This document shows positions 54,457 to 62,450 of a DNA stretch of 64,000 bases, in pieces. The stretch is taken from positions 1 through 64,000 of the forward strand of contig JAFYLH010000013.1 of NCBI GenBank assembly GCA_017537175.1, given 5' to 3'. The position numbers and the translations under genes are program-made. The notes under the pieces are model-generated. The model was not told the DNA's origin, ran no database searches, and was given only the letters and a program-made list of their open reading frames with translations. The stretch comes from Clostridia bacterium (GTDB lineage: Bacteria; Bacillota; Clostridia; Oscillospirales; CAG-272). Positions within the stretch are counted from its first letter, which is position 1. Every line of letters begins with the position of its first letter.

Positions 54457-54945
54457 CTATTCAAGATAACCCATCAGCTTGTTGTATTGCTCATAACTTA
54501 TACTATAACATTTGTTATTAACAATCAAACTGTCCTCAGTAAGCTTATAGACGACCTTATTACCGTTGCTGTAATTGTATGTCAGACTACAAATAGGCAT
54601 AATATCGGTATCCTCAGTATACTCACCTTTTAAAATATCCATTATACACAGATTTATAAGTGTAACGGTTGGACGGTCTTTATATTCCTTTATTTTGCCG
54701 TTAACATCAAACTCTATGCTCTTTATATAACTGTTTTTACCACCACTTGACCCTATTTTTGTATTATCGGTATGTGTATTTACATTATCATTATTTGCGA
54801 TGCTTGGAATCAAAAACAGCATCGTGCATACCAAAGTAATACTTACCGAACAGTAAATCGAAGTTCTTACACGCTTTTTTCTTTCTCTGATTTTTCTTGA
54901 AGCGAGCAGATGGACCTCTGCTCGTCTCTCTTCAGGAGTTCTCAT
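54457..54945 (-). CDS. Membrane protein paired with ECF sigma factor
   Basis: A 162-residue protein with a charged cytoplasmic N-terminus (about 27 residues), one transmembrane helix (residues 30-49) and an extracytoplasmic C-terminal domain without recognised motifs. It overlaps the stop of the ECF sigma gene by four bases. The arrangement is that of a sigma factor with its membrane anti-sigma or sensor, but the short N-terminus lacks the usual zinc anti-sigma motif, so the anti-sigma role is an inference. Confidence 0.7.
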   Translation of the reverse strand: MRTPEERRAEVHLLASRKIRERKKRVRTSIYCSVSITLVCTMLFLIPSIANNDNVNTHTDNTKIGSSGGKNSYIKSIEFDVNGKIKEYKDRPTVTLINLCIMDILKGEYTEDTDIMPICSLTYNYSNGNKVVYKLTEDSLIVNNKCYSISYEQYNKLMGYLE

Positions 54946-55490
54946 TTTATATTTACCTCCTTTGTCATAGTCGTGCGCAATAAACCCTTGGCGCGGTATA
55001 ACAGATTGTCAATCTGCTTTTTGTTCTTTTTTAGTATTCTTGCGGCCTGTTCATATGACATATCTTCAAAATATACAAGATGTATTACGGCACGCATATC
55101 CTCCGGTAAAATATCTAAAGCTTCACTTAAATGCTTTAGCTCTTCCTTTTGTATCAGTTTTTCTTCTATAGATTGCCTGTCTGATATATCGGCATTAATA
55201 TCGGTAAGGCTGACAGCCCTTGATCTGCTGCGCTTCTTGAGATGATTTAGTGCACGGCATCTGCCTATCATAAATATGTAGGTCTTGAGTGAAACGCTGA
55301 AATTATATCTGCGGGAGTTAATGATAAGCTCGGAGAATGTTTCTATGGCTATATCCTCAGCCGCATATATATCGTGAACATATCTGTCAATAAAGAATAT
55401 CAAAGCATCAAAATGTTCATCCATTATCTCGTCAAAAGCCTTAGTATCACCGTCAAGATATCTGCGGTATCTGCTTTTATCTATATCCAT
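54942..55490 (-). CDS. ECF-type RNA polymerase sigma factor
   Basis: A 182-residue sigma-70 family protein with region 2 (FIDRYVHDIYAAEDIAIETFSE, YIFMIGRCRALNHL) and region 4 (LPEDMRAVIHLVYFEDMSYE, AARILKKNKKQIDNLLYRAK). It lacks regions 1 and 3, as ECF factors do. It is followed by its membrane partner with a four-base overlap. RBS AGGAGGTAGCT. Confidence 0.9.
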   Translation of the reverse strand: MDIDKSRYRRYLDGDTKAFDEIMDEHFDALIFFIDRYVHDIYAAEDIAIETFSELIINSRRYNFSVSLKTYIFMIGRCRALNHLKKRSRSRAVSLTDINADISDRQSIEEKLIQKEELKHLSEALDILPEDMRAVIHLVYFEDMSYEQAARILKKNKKQIDNLLYRAKGLLRTTMTKEVNIK

Positions 55491-55565
55491 AGCTACCTCC
55501 TTACAGCCTTCTACAATTTATTATACAACAGATGCGTTAAAATTCCTTATTATTTTATAAAATAA

Positions 55566-55597
55566 TTAAAAATATCGCCCGTATTTTTACGGGCGAA
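55566..55597 (-). terminator. Terminator of the SLH-peptidase operon
   Basis: TCGCCCGTA and TACGGGCGA with loop TTTT; on the minus strand it follows the stop codon of the membrane protein by four bases. Confidence 0.75.
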
Positions 55598-55600
55598 GCT

Positions 55601-56410
55601 TTAGATTTTTGATTTTTTTCTTTTGATTATAAATATAGCAACTCCAAAACCAATCACTATAACTCCCATTAGAGGATAAACATACCAATGTGTTATATCT
55701 TTTGTGGTTGTAGTTTCAATGCCGCCACCTATACCTTTATCTGAGGTTGTATTATTGAATATAGGGTAATCGTCGATTATATCAATATACTCTTCAACGG
55801 TATATATTTTTCCGCAAGTTACTTTTTCTCCGTTATCGGCATTGTTTATAGGATAACACGCTAAATATTCTGTATTCTCTGATATAAAATAAACCAGAAA
55901 AGAACCCAATTCTTTATATTCAATATATTTTACCGAATCAAAATCATAGTTTGGATATAATTCTTCAATATTCTCGATCATATCTTTGAATTTAAAGCTG
56001 ATTTCTTTATGATTTTGCGAAGCTGTTTTCAGTTCATTTGATATTTTGAGAACCTCCCATTTGTTATCATCGTTCTTACCTACAATTAGAGTATATCCCT
56101 CCGGACTAAAATATTTATACTCATTAGTATTGATTATATTCTCAGAGAGATTACCGGTATTCTGTAAAATATTAGGTAAATGACTTTCTTTAAAGGTATG
56201 GATTCTTATAATATCTTCTATTTTGATCTCATCGGGATCACTTGGAAGAGCGGTTCCGCCGTAATTCTTTAGATAGTTTACTATATCGTTAAACTCTTTT
56301 TCATTTTCCTTTATATATTGTGAAAGATAGGAGTTATTAGCAAATGTTATGATGGTTAGATTTGTACAAATAATAGTTATGATTATTATTAAGCTTAAAA
56401 TATGTTTCAT
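55601..56410 (-). CDS. Membrane protein with signal peptide and C-terminal anchor
   Basis: A 269-residue protein with a signal peptide (LSLIIIITIICTNLTIITFA), an extracytoplasmic domain of about 210 residues and a C-terminal transmembrane helix (YVYPLMGVIVIGFGVAIFII) followed by KRKKSKI. The ATG at 56410 has AAGGAG at the right distance; the frame upstream belongs to the end of the preceding gene. It lies 14 bases after the SLH peptidase gene, so both are probably made together. Function unknown. Confidence 0.75.
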   Translation of the reverse strand: MKHILSLIIIITIICTNLTIITFANNSYLSQYIKENEKEFNDIVNYLKNYGGTALPSDPDEIKIEDIIRIHTFKESHLPNILQNTGNLSENIINTNEYKYFSPEGYTLIVGKNDDNKWEVLKISNELKTASQNHKEISFKFKDMIENIEELYPNYDFDSVKYIEYKELGSFLVYFISENTEYLACYPINNADNGEKVTCGKIYTVEEYIDIIDDYPIFNNTTSDKGIGGGIETTTTKDITHWYVYPLMGVIVIGFGVAIFIIKRKKSKI

Positions 56411-56424
56411 ATGGTATACTCCTT

Positions 56425-57537
56425 TCATTTTCGAATTGTATCTTCCCACAAATTTCCTGTTGCAGCACCATTTTTAAATCGTGTGAATGTTTCTCTTTCT
56501 ATAGTACCTGTCATTGGATCGCAATATATAACATACTGTTGGGTATCAGTATACGAATAACCCAATATCACAACAGCATGACCGTAGTTGGGGTTGTTTA
56601 ATAGTTGTCCTGTTGTAATCATAGGGTTATTACCTTTGAGTCTTAACCAAATCTGTCCCATTGTACATAATGTTGGATCAGTAATTACTTGGAAATTTTT
56701 TGTGTTTTGTGATGCATATTCTGCACCGTACTTAATCTCCTCGTTACTACCTCGATCATTGAATTCATATCCTTTAATATACCTTACAACTAGTTCTTGT
56801 GCCATAGGTGGATAGGAAACCCCATAACTGCCAACCATTGTTGCACAAGCTGCCCAGCACCAATCAAATCCAGATTTTTGAGCAACAGGTGTTACTGAAA
56901 CAAAATATATATATTCATATAATTGTTTTAACATAACAGCGAGCATTGCTCTTGTAATATTTGAACGCGGATTAAAATTACCGTGGGTATCTCCATTTAT
57001 TATGTTGTGATTGTATAAAGCAACTACGGCATCTTTTGCCCAACTTGAAATATCTGAATCATCATTGAAAGGCGAACTGCTATAGTTCCTATTCTTACTG
57101 AATGTAATGTTATGAACACTATAAAGTTCTGCAATTAACAAACACATATCTTGCTTTGTAATGTTGTTATTAGGCGAAAATGTTGTAGTTGTAGTACCAC
57201 TTGTTATTCCTATGTCATATGCCCATTCTATATATGTTGCATAAGCTACAGGGACATCGGTGAAAGGTGTTGTTACATTTGTTCGAGGCATTGCGTATAT
57301 AAAATTATACAAAGCTTTTACGGCTTCTGCTCTTGTTACATATTGGTTTGGGTAAAAATAACTGTTTGAATTTGATAATAATACACCATTTTCTGTGACT
57401 GCGTAAATAGCGTAATATGCCCAATGCGATGATGGGACATCAACATAATTATTATTTGCAGATATAATAATAGGTATGGATGATACTAATACTGATATTA
57501 TTACAATTATACAGAGTAATTTAGTAATTCGTTTCAT
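56425..57537 (-). CDS. SLH-domain protein with C39-like cysteine peptidase domain
   Basis: A 370-residue secreted protein: signal peptide (1-27), three S-layer homology domains (about 30-85, 90-145, 155-210; VDVPSSHWAYYAIYAVTENG, FTDVPVAYATYIEWA, FNDDSDISSWAKDAVVALYN) that bind cell-wall pyruvylated polymer, and a C-terminal papain-like domain with Q220, C227 (DWCWAACATM), H321 (YGHAVVILGY) and D341 (CDPMTG). It should be a peptidase held on the cell surface. The gene is AT-rich compared with the core genes. RBS GGAGGTG. Confidence 0.9.
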   Translation of the reverse strand: MKRITKLLCIIVIISVLVSSIPIIISANNNYVDVPSSHWAYYAIYAVTENGVLLSNSNSYFYPNQYVTRAEAVKALYNFIYAMPRTNVTTPFTDVPVAYATYIEWAYDIGITSGTTTTTFSPNNNITKQDMCLLIAELYSVHNITFSKNRNYSSSPFNDDSDISSWAKDAVVALYNHNIINGDTHGNFNPRSNITRAMLAVMLKQLYEYIYFVSVTPVAQKSGFDWCWAACATMVGSYGVSYPPMAQELVVRYIKGYEFNDRGSNEEIKYGAEYASQNTKNFQVITDPTLCTMGQIWLRLKGNNPMITTGQLLNNPNYGHAVVILGYSYTDTQQYVIYCDPMTGTIERETFTRFKNGAATGNLWEDTIRK

Positions 57538-57859
57538 AGATACACCTCCATAGTGTGAGTAGATATTGGGTATTTTTATTCACTTACATTATAATGCGGA
57601 TAGTATATATTATATCTTCAAGGGAAACACATCCTTTAGAATAATTTTAAAGTTCATTCTTTATACAACTCAAATGTGAAAAATCCTTATAATTTTCAAA
57701 AAAATATAATTATTCTCGCTTTTATGTTATGATAAATATATATTTAAACCGTTGGAGATATTTATGTCTTATATCATTTACATCGGTATACTGGGTTCGG
57801 ACAAAACAAACTTGTTGCGTGTTGGCAAAAATTAAATTGAGAATTCTGCAGAATAAAAT
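57538..57859. other. AT-rich non-coding stretch
   Basis: About 320 bases upstream of the SLH peptidase. It contains a TATAAT on the minus strand near 57590 as a candidate -10 for that gene, and otherwise no gene or clear structure. Confidence 0.4.
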
Positions 57860-57899
57860 AACACAGGGGACGGTTTTCACGCTGACCGTCCCCTGTGTT
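57860..57899. repeat. GGGGACGG hairpin repeat
   Basis: AACACAGGGGACGGT (57860-57874) and ACCGTCCCCTGTGTT (57885-57899) form a perfect 15-bp stem with a 10-base loop. GGGGACGG-type hairpins occur as dispersed repeats in many Firmicutes, in my recollection near REP-associated transposases. The next base is the start of the aminotransferase fragment. Confidence 0.8.
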
Positions 57900-57900
57900 T

Positions 57901-58163
57901 AAAGCCCTCAGGGACTAGGTCTTGAATGCTTTGAGCCCCAAGGTGCGTTCTATGTGTTCCCCAATATTTCCGGCTTTGGTATGACAAGTGAGGAGTTTTG
58001 CGAGAGACTTCTCCACGAGACCCATGTTGCCATAGTTCCCGGCACAGCTTTCGGAGCCTGCGGCGAGGGTTTTGCCCGTATTTCCTATGCATATTCTCTC
58101 GATCATCTTAAAATAGCTGTTGAGAAGATAGAAAAGTTTATAAATAAGATAAAAGCTGAATAA
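57901..58163 (+). pseudogene. 3' fragment of the aminotransferase gene
   Basis: It repeats the last quarter of the aminotransferase gene (53227-54393): LECFEPQGAFYVFPNISGFG to the stop at 58161. The two copies differ mainly at third positions (I estimate near 90 percent identity by eye), with a one-base deletion near the left edge (CAGGGACTAGG against CAGAGACATAGG) and His to Gln at PHGAF. It has no start region. It begins directly after the GGGGACGG hairpin. Confidence 0.92.
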
Positions 58164-58170
58164 CAGTATC

Positions 58171-58197
58171 AAAGGACTTGCTTTGCGGTCCTTTTTG
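58171..58197 (+). terminator. Terminator after the aminotransferase fragment
   Basis: AAAGGAC, a loop, GTCCTTT with T-run; 8 bases after the stop codon of the fragment. This is probably the original terminator that went with the fragment. Confidence 0.7.
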
Positions 58198-58218
58198 GTG
58201 TTTATTTTGTTAAAGTGG

Positions 58219-58247
58219 TTGATTTTTTTTGACATATAGGGTATAAT
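58219..58247 (+). promoter_or_regulatory. Promoter of the M24/creatininase unit
   Basis: TTGATT, 17 bases, TATAAT; 49 bases before the start codon. Confidence 0.6.
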
Positions 58248-58296
58248 TGATTTAATATGAAATAAAATGATTTTTCAATATAAAGGAGATCACAAA

Positions 58297-59469
58297 ATGA
58301 GCAGAATTTGTATTCCCGATTATGAGTATAAGGAAAGAGTAGCCAGAGCTGCCGAGCTTATCAAGAAGGCAGGTCTTGATGTTCTTATCGTTAACTCTAC
58401 CGAGTCCGACTACGCAAATGTAAGATATTTCGCAGGCTTCTGGCCCCTCTTTGAGAGAGCAGGTGTTGCTATCTCTGCAGGCGGTGATGCTGCACTTATG
58501 GTAGGTCCCGAGTCCAGAGAGTTCGGCGGCGACAGAAATAAGCTTGACAAGATCTTTGTCCTCAAGGCTTACAGAGAGGGTGCTGACCCCAGCTATCCCG
58601 AGCTTCAGGCAGATACATACCACGATGTATTCAAGGCAATCGGTGTTACCGGTGAGAATCTCCGTATTGGTGTTGCATCCTTCCTTGATACCTCTGTTAC
58701 CATCTACAATGCTATCGTTGATGCATTCCCCAAGGCAGAGATCGTTGATGCCAACAATATTATGATTGCTCTTCGTTCTATCAAGACCGCAAACGAGATC
58801 GCATGTCTCAGAGAAGGCTACCGTATTGCAGAGCTTGCTACCAAGCAGGTTATCAAGGAGATCAAGCCCGGTATGACAGAGCTCCAGATGGTTGGTGTTG
58901 CACAGAGAGTTGTTTACGAAAACGGCGCAGAGTACGAGGGTCTTCCCATGTACGTATTCTCCGAGGCTTCTACCCGTCACGCAATCAGCCGTTCCAGCTA
59001 CCGTGAGTTCCAGAAGGGCGATATCGTTCAGCTTAACCTCTCCGCTAAGATCGACGGTTACTCCGCTGCTATCGGTTATCCCGTAGTTCTCGGTAAGCTC
59101 GAGGGTAGACGCAAGGAAGTTGTTATGTTCGGTCGTGAGGCTCATATCTGGACACAGAACCAGATCAAGGCAGGCGTTCCCGCTTCCAAGATCGCAAAGG
59201 ACTTCTATCAGTACTATGTAGACAACGGCTTCAAGGATAACTTTGTATACGGTCCTCTCCACGGTACAGGTATGATCGAGGTTGAGGCTCCCTGGTGCGA
59301 GACCTCCTCTACATATGACCTTAAGGAAAATATGTGCTACCAGATCGATACATACATCTCCACCGACACATTTGGTGTTCGTTGGGAGAAGGGTATCGCA
59401 GTTACCAAGGACGGCTTTGATATGCTTTGTCCCGAGGTTCCCGAAACCTGCATCGAGATCGACTGCTAA
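58297..59469 (+). CDS. M24-family hydrolase, creatinase-like, lacking metal ligands
   Basis: A 390-residue protein with the creatinase/prolidase N-terminal domain (residues 1-155) and the pita-bread M24 domain. The two metal-binding aspartates are replaced: N247 (VQLNLSAK) and A258 (GYSAAIGY), which keep the usual 11-residue spacing. H322 (HGTGM) and E364 (WEKGIA) remain, and D351 stands where Glu is expected. Metal-dependent prolidase activity is therefore unlikely; creatinase is a metal-free member of the family. ATG at 58297 follows AAAGGAGATC. The next gene is a creatininase homologue. Confidence 0.85.
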   Translation: MSRICIPDYEYKERVARAAELIKKAGLDVLIVNSTESDYANVRYFAGFWPLFERAGVAISAGGDAALMVGPESREFGGDRNKLDKIFVLKAYREGADPSYPELQADTYHDVFKAIGVTGENLRIGVASFLDTSVTIYNAIVDAFPKAEIVDANNIMIALRSIKTANEIACLREGYRIAELATKQVIKEIKPGMTELQMVGVAQRVVYENGAEYEGLPMYVFSEASTRHAISRSSYREFQKGDIVQLNLSAKIDGYSAAIGYPVVLGKLEGRRKEVVMFGREAHIWTQNQIKAGVPASKIAKDFYQYYVDNGFKDNFVYGPLHGTGMIEVEAPWCETSSTYDLKENMCYQIDTYISTDTFGVRWEKGIAVTKDGFDMLCPEVPETCIEIDC

Positions 59470-59696
59470 GCAAACAAGTGTTTGCATCCATAATCGCCGC
59501 TTCTCATCCGTAGATCTATCGTTATCTCACGAGTGTGAGGTGAGTATGGACTTAAGCGGGGCGACCCGCAGCGAAACTGCGCTCTGTAGTACACTGTGAT
59601 ATACAACTATCACACGGGGTGTGGTAATATGCTGATAAAATAATACTGAGGCTATTGTGTACGCAATAGCCTCATTTTGCAATTAGGAGTTTAAAA
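59470..59696 (+). other. Structured intergenic leader with several hairpins
   Basis: This stretch between the M24 and creatininase genes holds GCAAACA/TGTTTGC, CTCAC-GAGT-GTGAG, GCGGG-GCGA-CCCGC with a GNRA loop, GCAG-CGAAA-CTGC and TGTGATA/TATCACA nested in ACAC/GTGT, then the terminator at 59646. The density of stable hairpins is much higher than elsewhere. It could be a regulatory RNA or small RNA. I do not recognise a known riboswitch class. Confidence 0.45.
59646..59678 (+). terminator. Terminator between M24 and creatininase genes
   Basis: TGAGGCTATTG, TGTACG, CAATAGCCTCA, TTTT. The creatininase start lies 19 bases after it, so expression of that gene may depend on read-through or regulated termination. 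Confidence 0.8.
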
Positions 59697-60434
59697 ATGG
59701 AACTTATAAATATGTTTTATGACGAGATAAAGGACGCAGCTGACCGTAAGGTCCCCTTTATCATTCCGATAGGTACACTTGAATATCACGCTCGTCACGC
59801 ATCCTGCGGTACAGATACTATGGTTGTTACAGGGTGTCTGAGAGAGCTTGAAAAGGAAAAGGAGATAGTTGTTTGTCCTCCTATCTGGTACGGTGTTGCA
59901 AGCTATGCTGTTTGCGAGCCCAAGCCCGGACATTTCCATGTAAACGAGGATGCTTACACTGCTTATATCTATGATGTTCTTAAGTCCATGATATACGCAG
60001 GTATCAAGAATATCTACCTTATCCCTCACCATCAGACCGAGGGCGCAGGACTTATGCCTATGACTATTGCTTGCCATAAGGCTGCAAAGAAGGTTACAAT
60101 GGAATATATGGAAGAGACTCTTGGTAAGGGTTGGTGGGGAAGTGATTCCTATAAGACCTACTACGAGGATATGGGTACGGGAGACGATCCCTTCTCATAT
60201 ATCAAGGTGATTCCTCTTATCGGTGCTGAGGCTCAGATCGAGTGCGGCGGCTTTGACCACGCAGGCAAGTGGGAGACCTCACTTATGATGGGTACATGGC
60301 CCGAAAATGTTGACCTTTCCCGTTGTGAAAGAAACACCGAATGGTTTGCAGAGTCTGCAAAGGAAGCAAGCCGAGAAACAGGCGAGCATATGGTAAGATG
60401 TACTCTTAAGTGGTTAAGAGAAGCAATTAACTGA
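59697..60434 (+). CDS. Creatininase-family protein
   Basis: A 245-residue protein of the creatininase/creatinine amidohydrolase family. Metal-site residues are E29 and H31 (GTLEYHARH) and D40 (CGTDTM), spaced as in creatininase; further blocks are YLIPHHQTEGAG and FDHAGKWETSLMM. The family hydrolyses cyclic or linear amides, including creatinine and formamide precursors of cofactors. RBS AGGAG-TTTAAAA-ATG. The start lies after the intergenic terminator. Confidence 0.87.
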   Translation: MELINMFYDEIKDAADRKVPFIIPIGTLEYHARHASCGTDTMVVTGCLRELEKEKEIVVCPPIWYGVASYAVCEPKPGHFHVNEDAYTAYIYDVLKSMIYAGIKNIYLIPHHQTEGAGLMPMTIACHKAAKKVTMEYMEETLGKGWWGSDSYKTYYEDMGTGDDPFSYIKVIPLIGAEAQIECGGFDHAGKWETSLMMGTWPENVDLSRCERNTEWFAESAKEASRETGEHMVRCTLKWLREAIN

Positions 60435-60459
60435 TATTAATTGTAACGGAGAAAAGTAT

Positions 60460-60684
60460 ATGCTTAAAAAATCTATACTCTTGATATTGGCATTATTGTT
60501 ATTAGTCTCATTTGGCGGATGCGGTGAAAAAAAGATACTGCATTGTGACAACTGTAATACCGAGGTCAAGGTTGATGCCGATTCCAATATGACAGAGGAT
60601 TGGATCATATATTGCAATTCTTGCAACGAGGCTCTCGGTCTTGATACGGTAGTTGAAGACTACGAAGATATATATGTCGGTTAA
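60460..60684 (+). CDS. Small zinc-ribbon lipoprotein
   Basis: A 74-residue protein: signal peptide (LLILALLLLVSFGGC, lipidated C22) and a mature part with two CxxC pairs (CDNCN and CNSCN) that form a zinc-ribbon-like knuckle. Its terminator follows directly. Function unknown. Confidence 0.75.
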   Translation: MLKKSILLILALLLLVSFGGCGEKKILHCDNCNTEVKVDADSNMTEDWIIYCNSCNEALGLDTVVEDYEDIYVG

Positions 60685-60689
60685 CAAAA

Positions 60690-60718
60690 ACACCCCTCGG
60701 TCGTAGACCGAGGGGTTA
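60690..60718. terminator. Convergent terminator
   Basis: CCCCTCGGTC, GTA, GACCGAGGGG; serves the lipoprotein gene and the monooxygenase-like gene on the other strand. Confidence 0.85.
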
Positions 60719-60721
60719 AGC

Positions 60722-61006
60722 TTATATCTGGATCTCACCTAAAATGGTATCCGCGATATAATCATCCTTGAATTGACGCATTTTGTCCATATGGGGCAGG
60801 GTACAGTGGATCTGCTGATGCTCCTTAGATTCCCATTGCTCAATAAGAAGAAGCTCGTTTCGGTTACCTTCGGAGAAATAATAATCGTACTTGATACATC
60901 CGTCTTCCGCTCTGATATCATCAAGGATGCCTTCTGCCTTCATTTTTTCTACAAAAGCCTCGCGTTTGTTTTCAAGACAACTGAATTTAACATAAATAGT
61001 ATACAT
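60722..61006 (-). CDS. ABM-family (antibiotic biosynthesis monooxygenase-like) protein
   Basis: A 94-residue alpha+beta-barrel dimer protein: MYTIYVKFSCLENKREAFVE, GCIKYDYYFSEGNRNELLLI, EQWESKEHQQIH. The family includes YgiN-type quinol oxidoreductases and heme-degrading enzymes; this is a generic short member. It is a single-gene unit. Confidence 0.85.
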   Translation of the reverse strand: MYTIYVKFSCLENKREAFVEKMKAEGILDDIRAEDGCIKYDYYFSEGNRNELLLIEQWESKEHQQIHCTLPHMDKMRQFKDDYIADTILGEIQI

Positions 61007-61142
61007 ATTATTACCTCATATAAATTTTTTTATATATTATATCATCATTAAACCGTAAATGCAATAATATATAATCGTATCTGTATGATCACTAATGGTA
61101 ACAAAATAATTAAATTTTTTTTAACAAATATAGAAAAATCTG

Positions 61143-61171
61143 TTGCAATATACCGAATTTAGTGTTATAAT
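61143..61171 (+). promoter_or_regulatory. GTTGCA-type promoter, copy 1
   Basis: TGTTGCAA, 17-base spacer ending in GTGT, TATAATA; 31 bases before the start codon. One of four near-identical promoters in this region. Confidence 0.75.
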
Positions 61172-61201
61172 AATAAAAAATAATTTTTGGAGGTTACATA
61201 T

Positions 61202-61609
61202 ATGATATGTAAGAATTGTGGTGCCCTCATAGAAGACGAAATCACCGTTTGTCCTGAATGTGGTACCGCTGTTGAAGAAAACGAAGGTGGCGAGATCGTT
61301 GCTGCCAAGGATCCCGGTAAAGCTTTAGGTATAATATCCCTTATACTTGGCATTGTGGGTGTTGTTGCATCACCCTGTACATGTACCTGTTTTGGCGGAT
61401 TTTTGCCTTTTGTTGCCTCAATTGTAGGTATCATTTTAGGTGTTATAGGCGGCAAGAAGTCAACTGCAGCAGGTTTCAGTAACAAGCTCGCTAAGATTGG
61501 CATGATCCTCTCTATTGTTGGCGTAGTATTATTTGTTGCTTTACTCATTGTTATTATTATTTTTAACGGAGCAAGCTTCCTTACCGGTTTTGCAATGCCG
61601 AGTAATTAA
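61202..61609 (+). CDS. Zinc-ribbon/DUF4190-like membrane protein 1
   Basis: A 135-residue protein that starts MICKNCGALIEDEITVCPEC, a four-cysteine zinc ribbon, followed by an acidic linker and DUF4190-like membrane part (DPGKALGIISLILGIVGVV, IIGVILGVIGG, two to three helices). The ATG follows GGAGG; a TTG upstream in the same frame overlaps the ribosome binding site and is rejected. Paralogous to the genes at 61779 and 63012. Function unknown. Confidence 0.85.
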   Translation: MICKNCGALIEDEITVCPECGTAVEENEGGEIVAAKDPGKALGIISLILGIVGVVASPCTCTCFGGFLPFVASIVGIILGVIGGKKSTAAGFSNKLAKIGMILSIVGVVLFVALLIVIIIFNGASFLTGFAMPSN

Positions 61610-61644
61610 TTATTTTAGGCAAATCATTTTATAATGCATAATAT

Positions 61645-61672
61645 GATCTCCCGTTTAGGCGGGAGATCTTTT
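61645..61672 (+). terminator. Terminator of zinc-ribbon gene 1
   Basis: GATCTCCCG, TTTAGG, CGGGAGATC, TTTT. Confidence 0.85.
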
Positions 61673-61717
61673 GCTGTTCTTTGAGTTGATTTTAGGCAAT
61701 ATTTAATTATAAAACTG

Positions 61718-61746
61718 TTGCAAACATATAATAAAAGTGATATAAT
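61718..61746 (+). promoter_or_regulatory. GTTGCA-type promoter, copy 2
   Basis: TGTTGCAA, 17 bases ending in GTGA, TATAATA; 33 bases before the start codon. Confidence 0.75.
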
Positions 61747-61778
61747 ATACAAAAAATCTTGCAATGGAGGAAATAAGA

Positions 61779-62270
61779 ATGATATGTAAAAATTGTGGTG
61801 CTGTCGTAGAAGAGGGAACACAGTTTTGTGCTGCGTGCGGCGCAGCTGTCGAAGCAGAATCTGACTCTACTGCCGAGCTTGATACAACCGATAACACCGA
61901 AGCAGGGGATACATACGAAAATCCTTCTTGTCCCGGAAAGGCCCTTGGCATAGTATCTCTCATTCTCGGAATAGTGGTTTTAGGGTTTACCTTAACATGT
62001 GGCTGTGGTGGCTTTATTGTGAGTATCGTTATTGACGGCGGAGCGTTGTTAAGCTTGATTGCTTTGGCAATAGGAGTTGTTTTTGAAATATTACTCGGTA
62101 TTGTCGGACTTATTCTCGGAATTGTTGCTAATATTAAATCATCAACTGCCGGTGTAAAGAATAACATTGCTAAGGTGGGAATAATTTTGCCTATTGCTGC
62201 TATAGCTTTAAATGTAATTGTTGTCGTTGTTAGAATAGTTTTAATAGTCGGTTTGATTTTACTTAAATGA
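61779..62270 (+). CDS. Zinc-ribbon/DUF4190-like membrane protein 2
   Basis: A 163-residue paralogue: MICKNCGAVVEEGTQFCAAC zinc ribbon, an acidic threonine-rich linker (residues 25-55), and a membrane part with GKALGIVSLILGIVVLGFT and a CGCGG turn, then three helices. The ATG at 61779 lies 7 bases after GGAGG; the ATG five codons before overlaps that ribosome binding site. Function unknown. Confidence 0.85.
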   Translation: MICKNCGAVVEEGTQFCAACGAAVEAESDSTAELDTTDNTEAGDTYENPSCPGKALGIVSLILGIVVLGFTLTCGCGGFIVSIVIDGGALLSLIALAIGVVFEILLGIVGLILGIVANIKSSTAGVKNNIAKVGIILPIAAIALNVIVVVVRIVLIVGLILLK

Positions 62271-62295
62271 TTTAATATCGATTAATAATATTAAA

Positions 62296-62322
62296 GAAAT
62301 CTCCCTAACGGGAGATTTTTTT
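62296..62322 (+). terminator. Terminator of zinc-ribbon gene 2
   Basis: AAATCTCCC, TAAC, GGGAGATTT, T-run; its stem shares CTCCCG-type sequence with the terminator at 61645. Confidence 0.8.
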
Positions 62323-62363
62323 ACCTATGTTTTATGGTATAGGGACAATATTGCCGAAATGTG

Positions 62364-62392
62364 TTGCAAATTGTCAGATAAGGTGATATAAT
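62364..62392 (+). promoter_or_regulatory. GTTGCA-type promoter, copy 3
   Basis: TGTTGCAA, 17 bases ending in GTGA, TATAATA; 59 bases before the start codon of the DUF2752 gene. Confidence 0.7.
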
Positions 62393-62450
62393 AGATAGAA
62401 TATTATATACAGTATTTATTATTATGATTTTTATTATGGATGTGTGACCT

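Noticed and set aside
58252..59487. A 411-codon minus-strand frame over the M24 gene
   Set aside because: Shadow frame with unusual composition and no ribosome binding site; the M24 frame is clearly coding.
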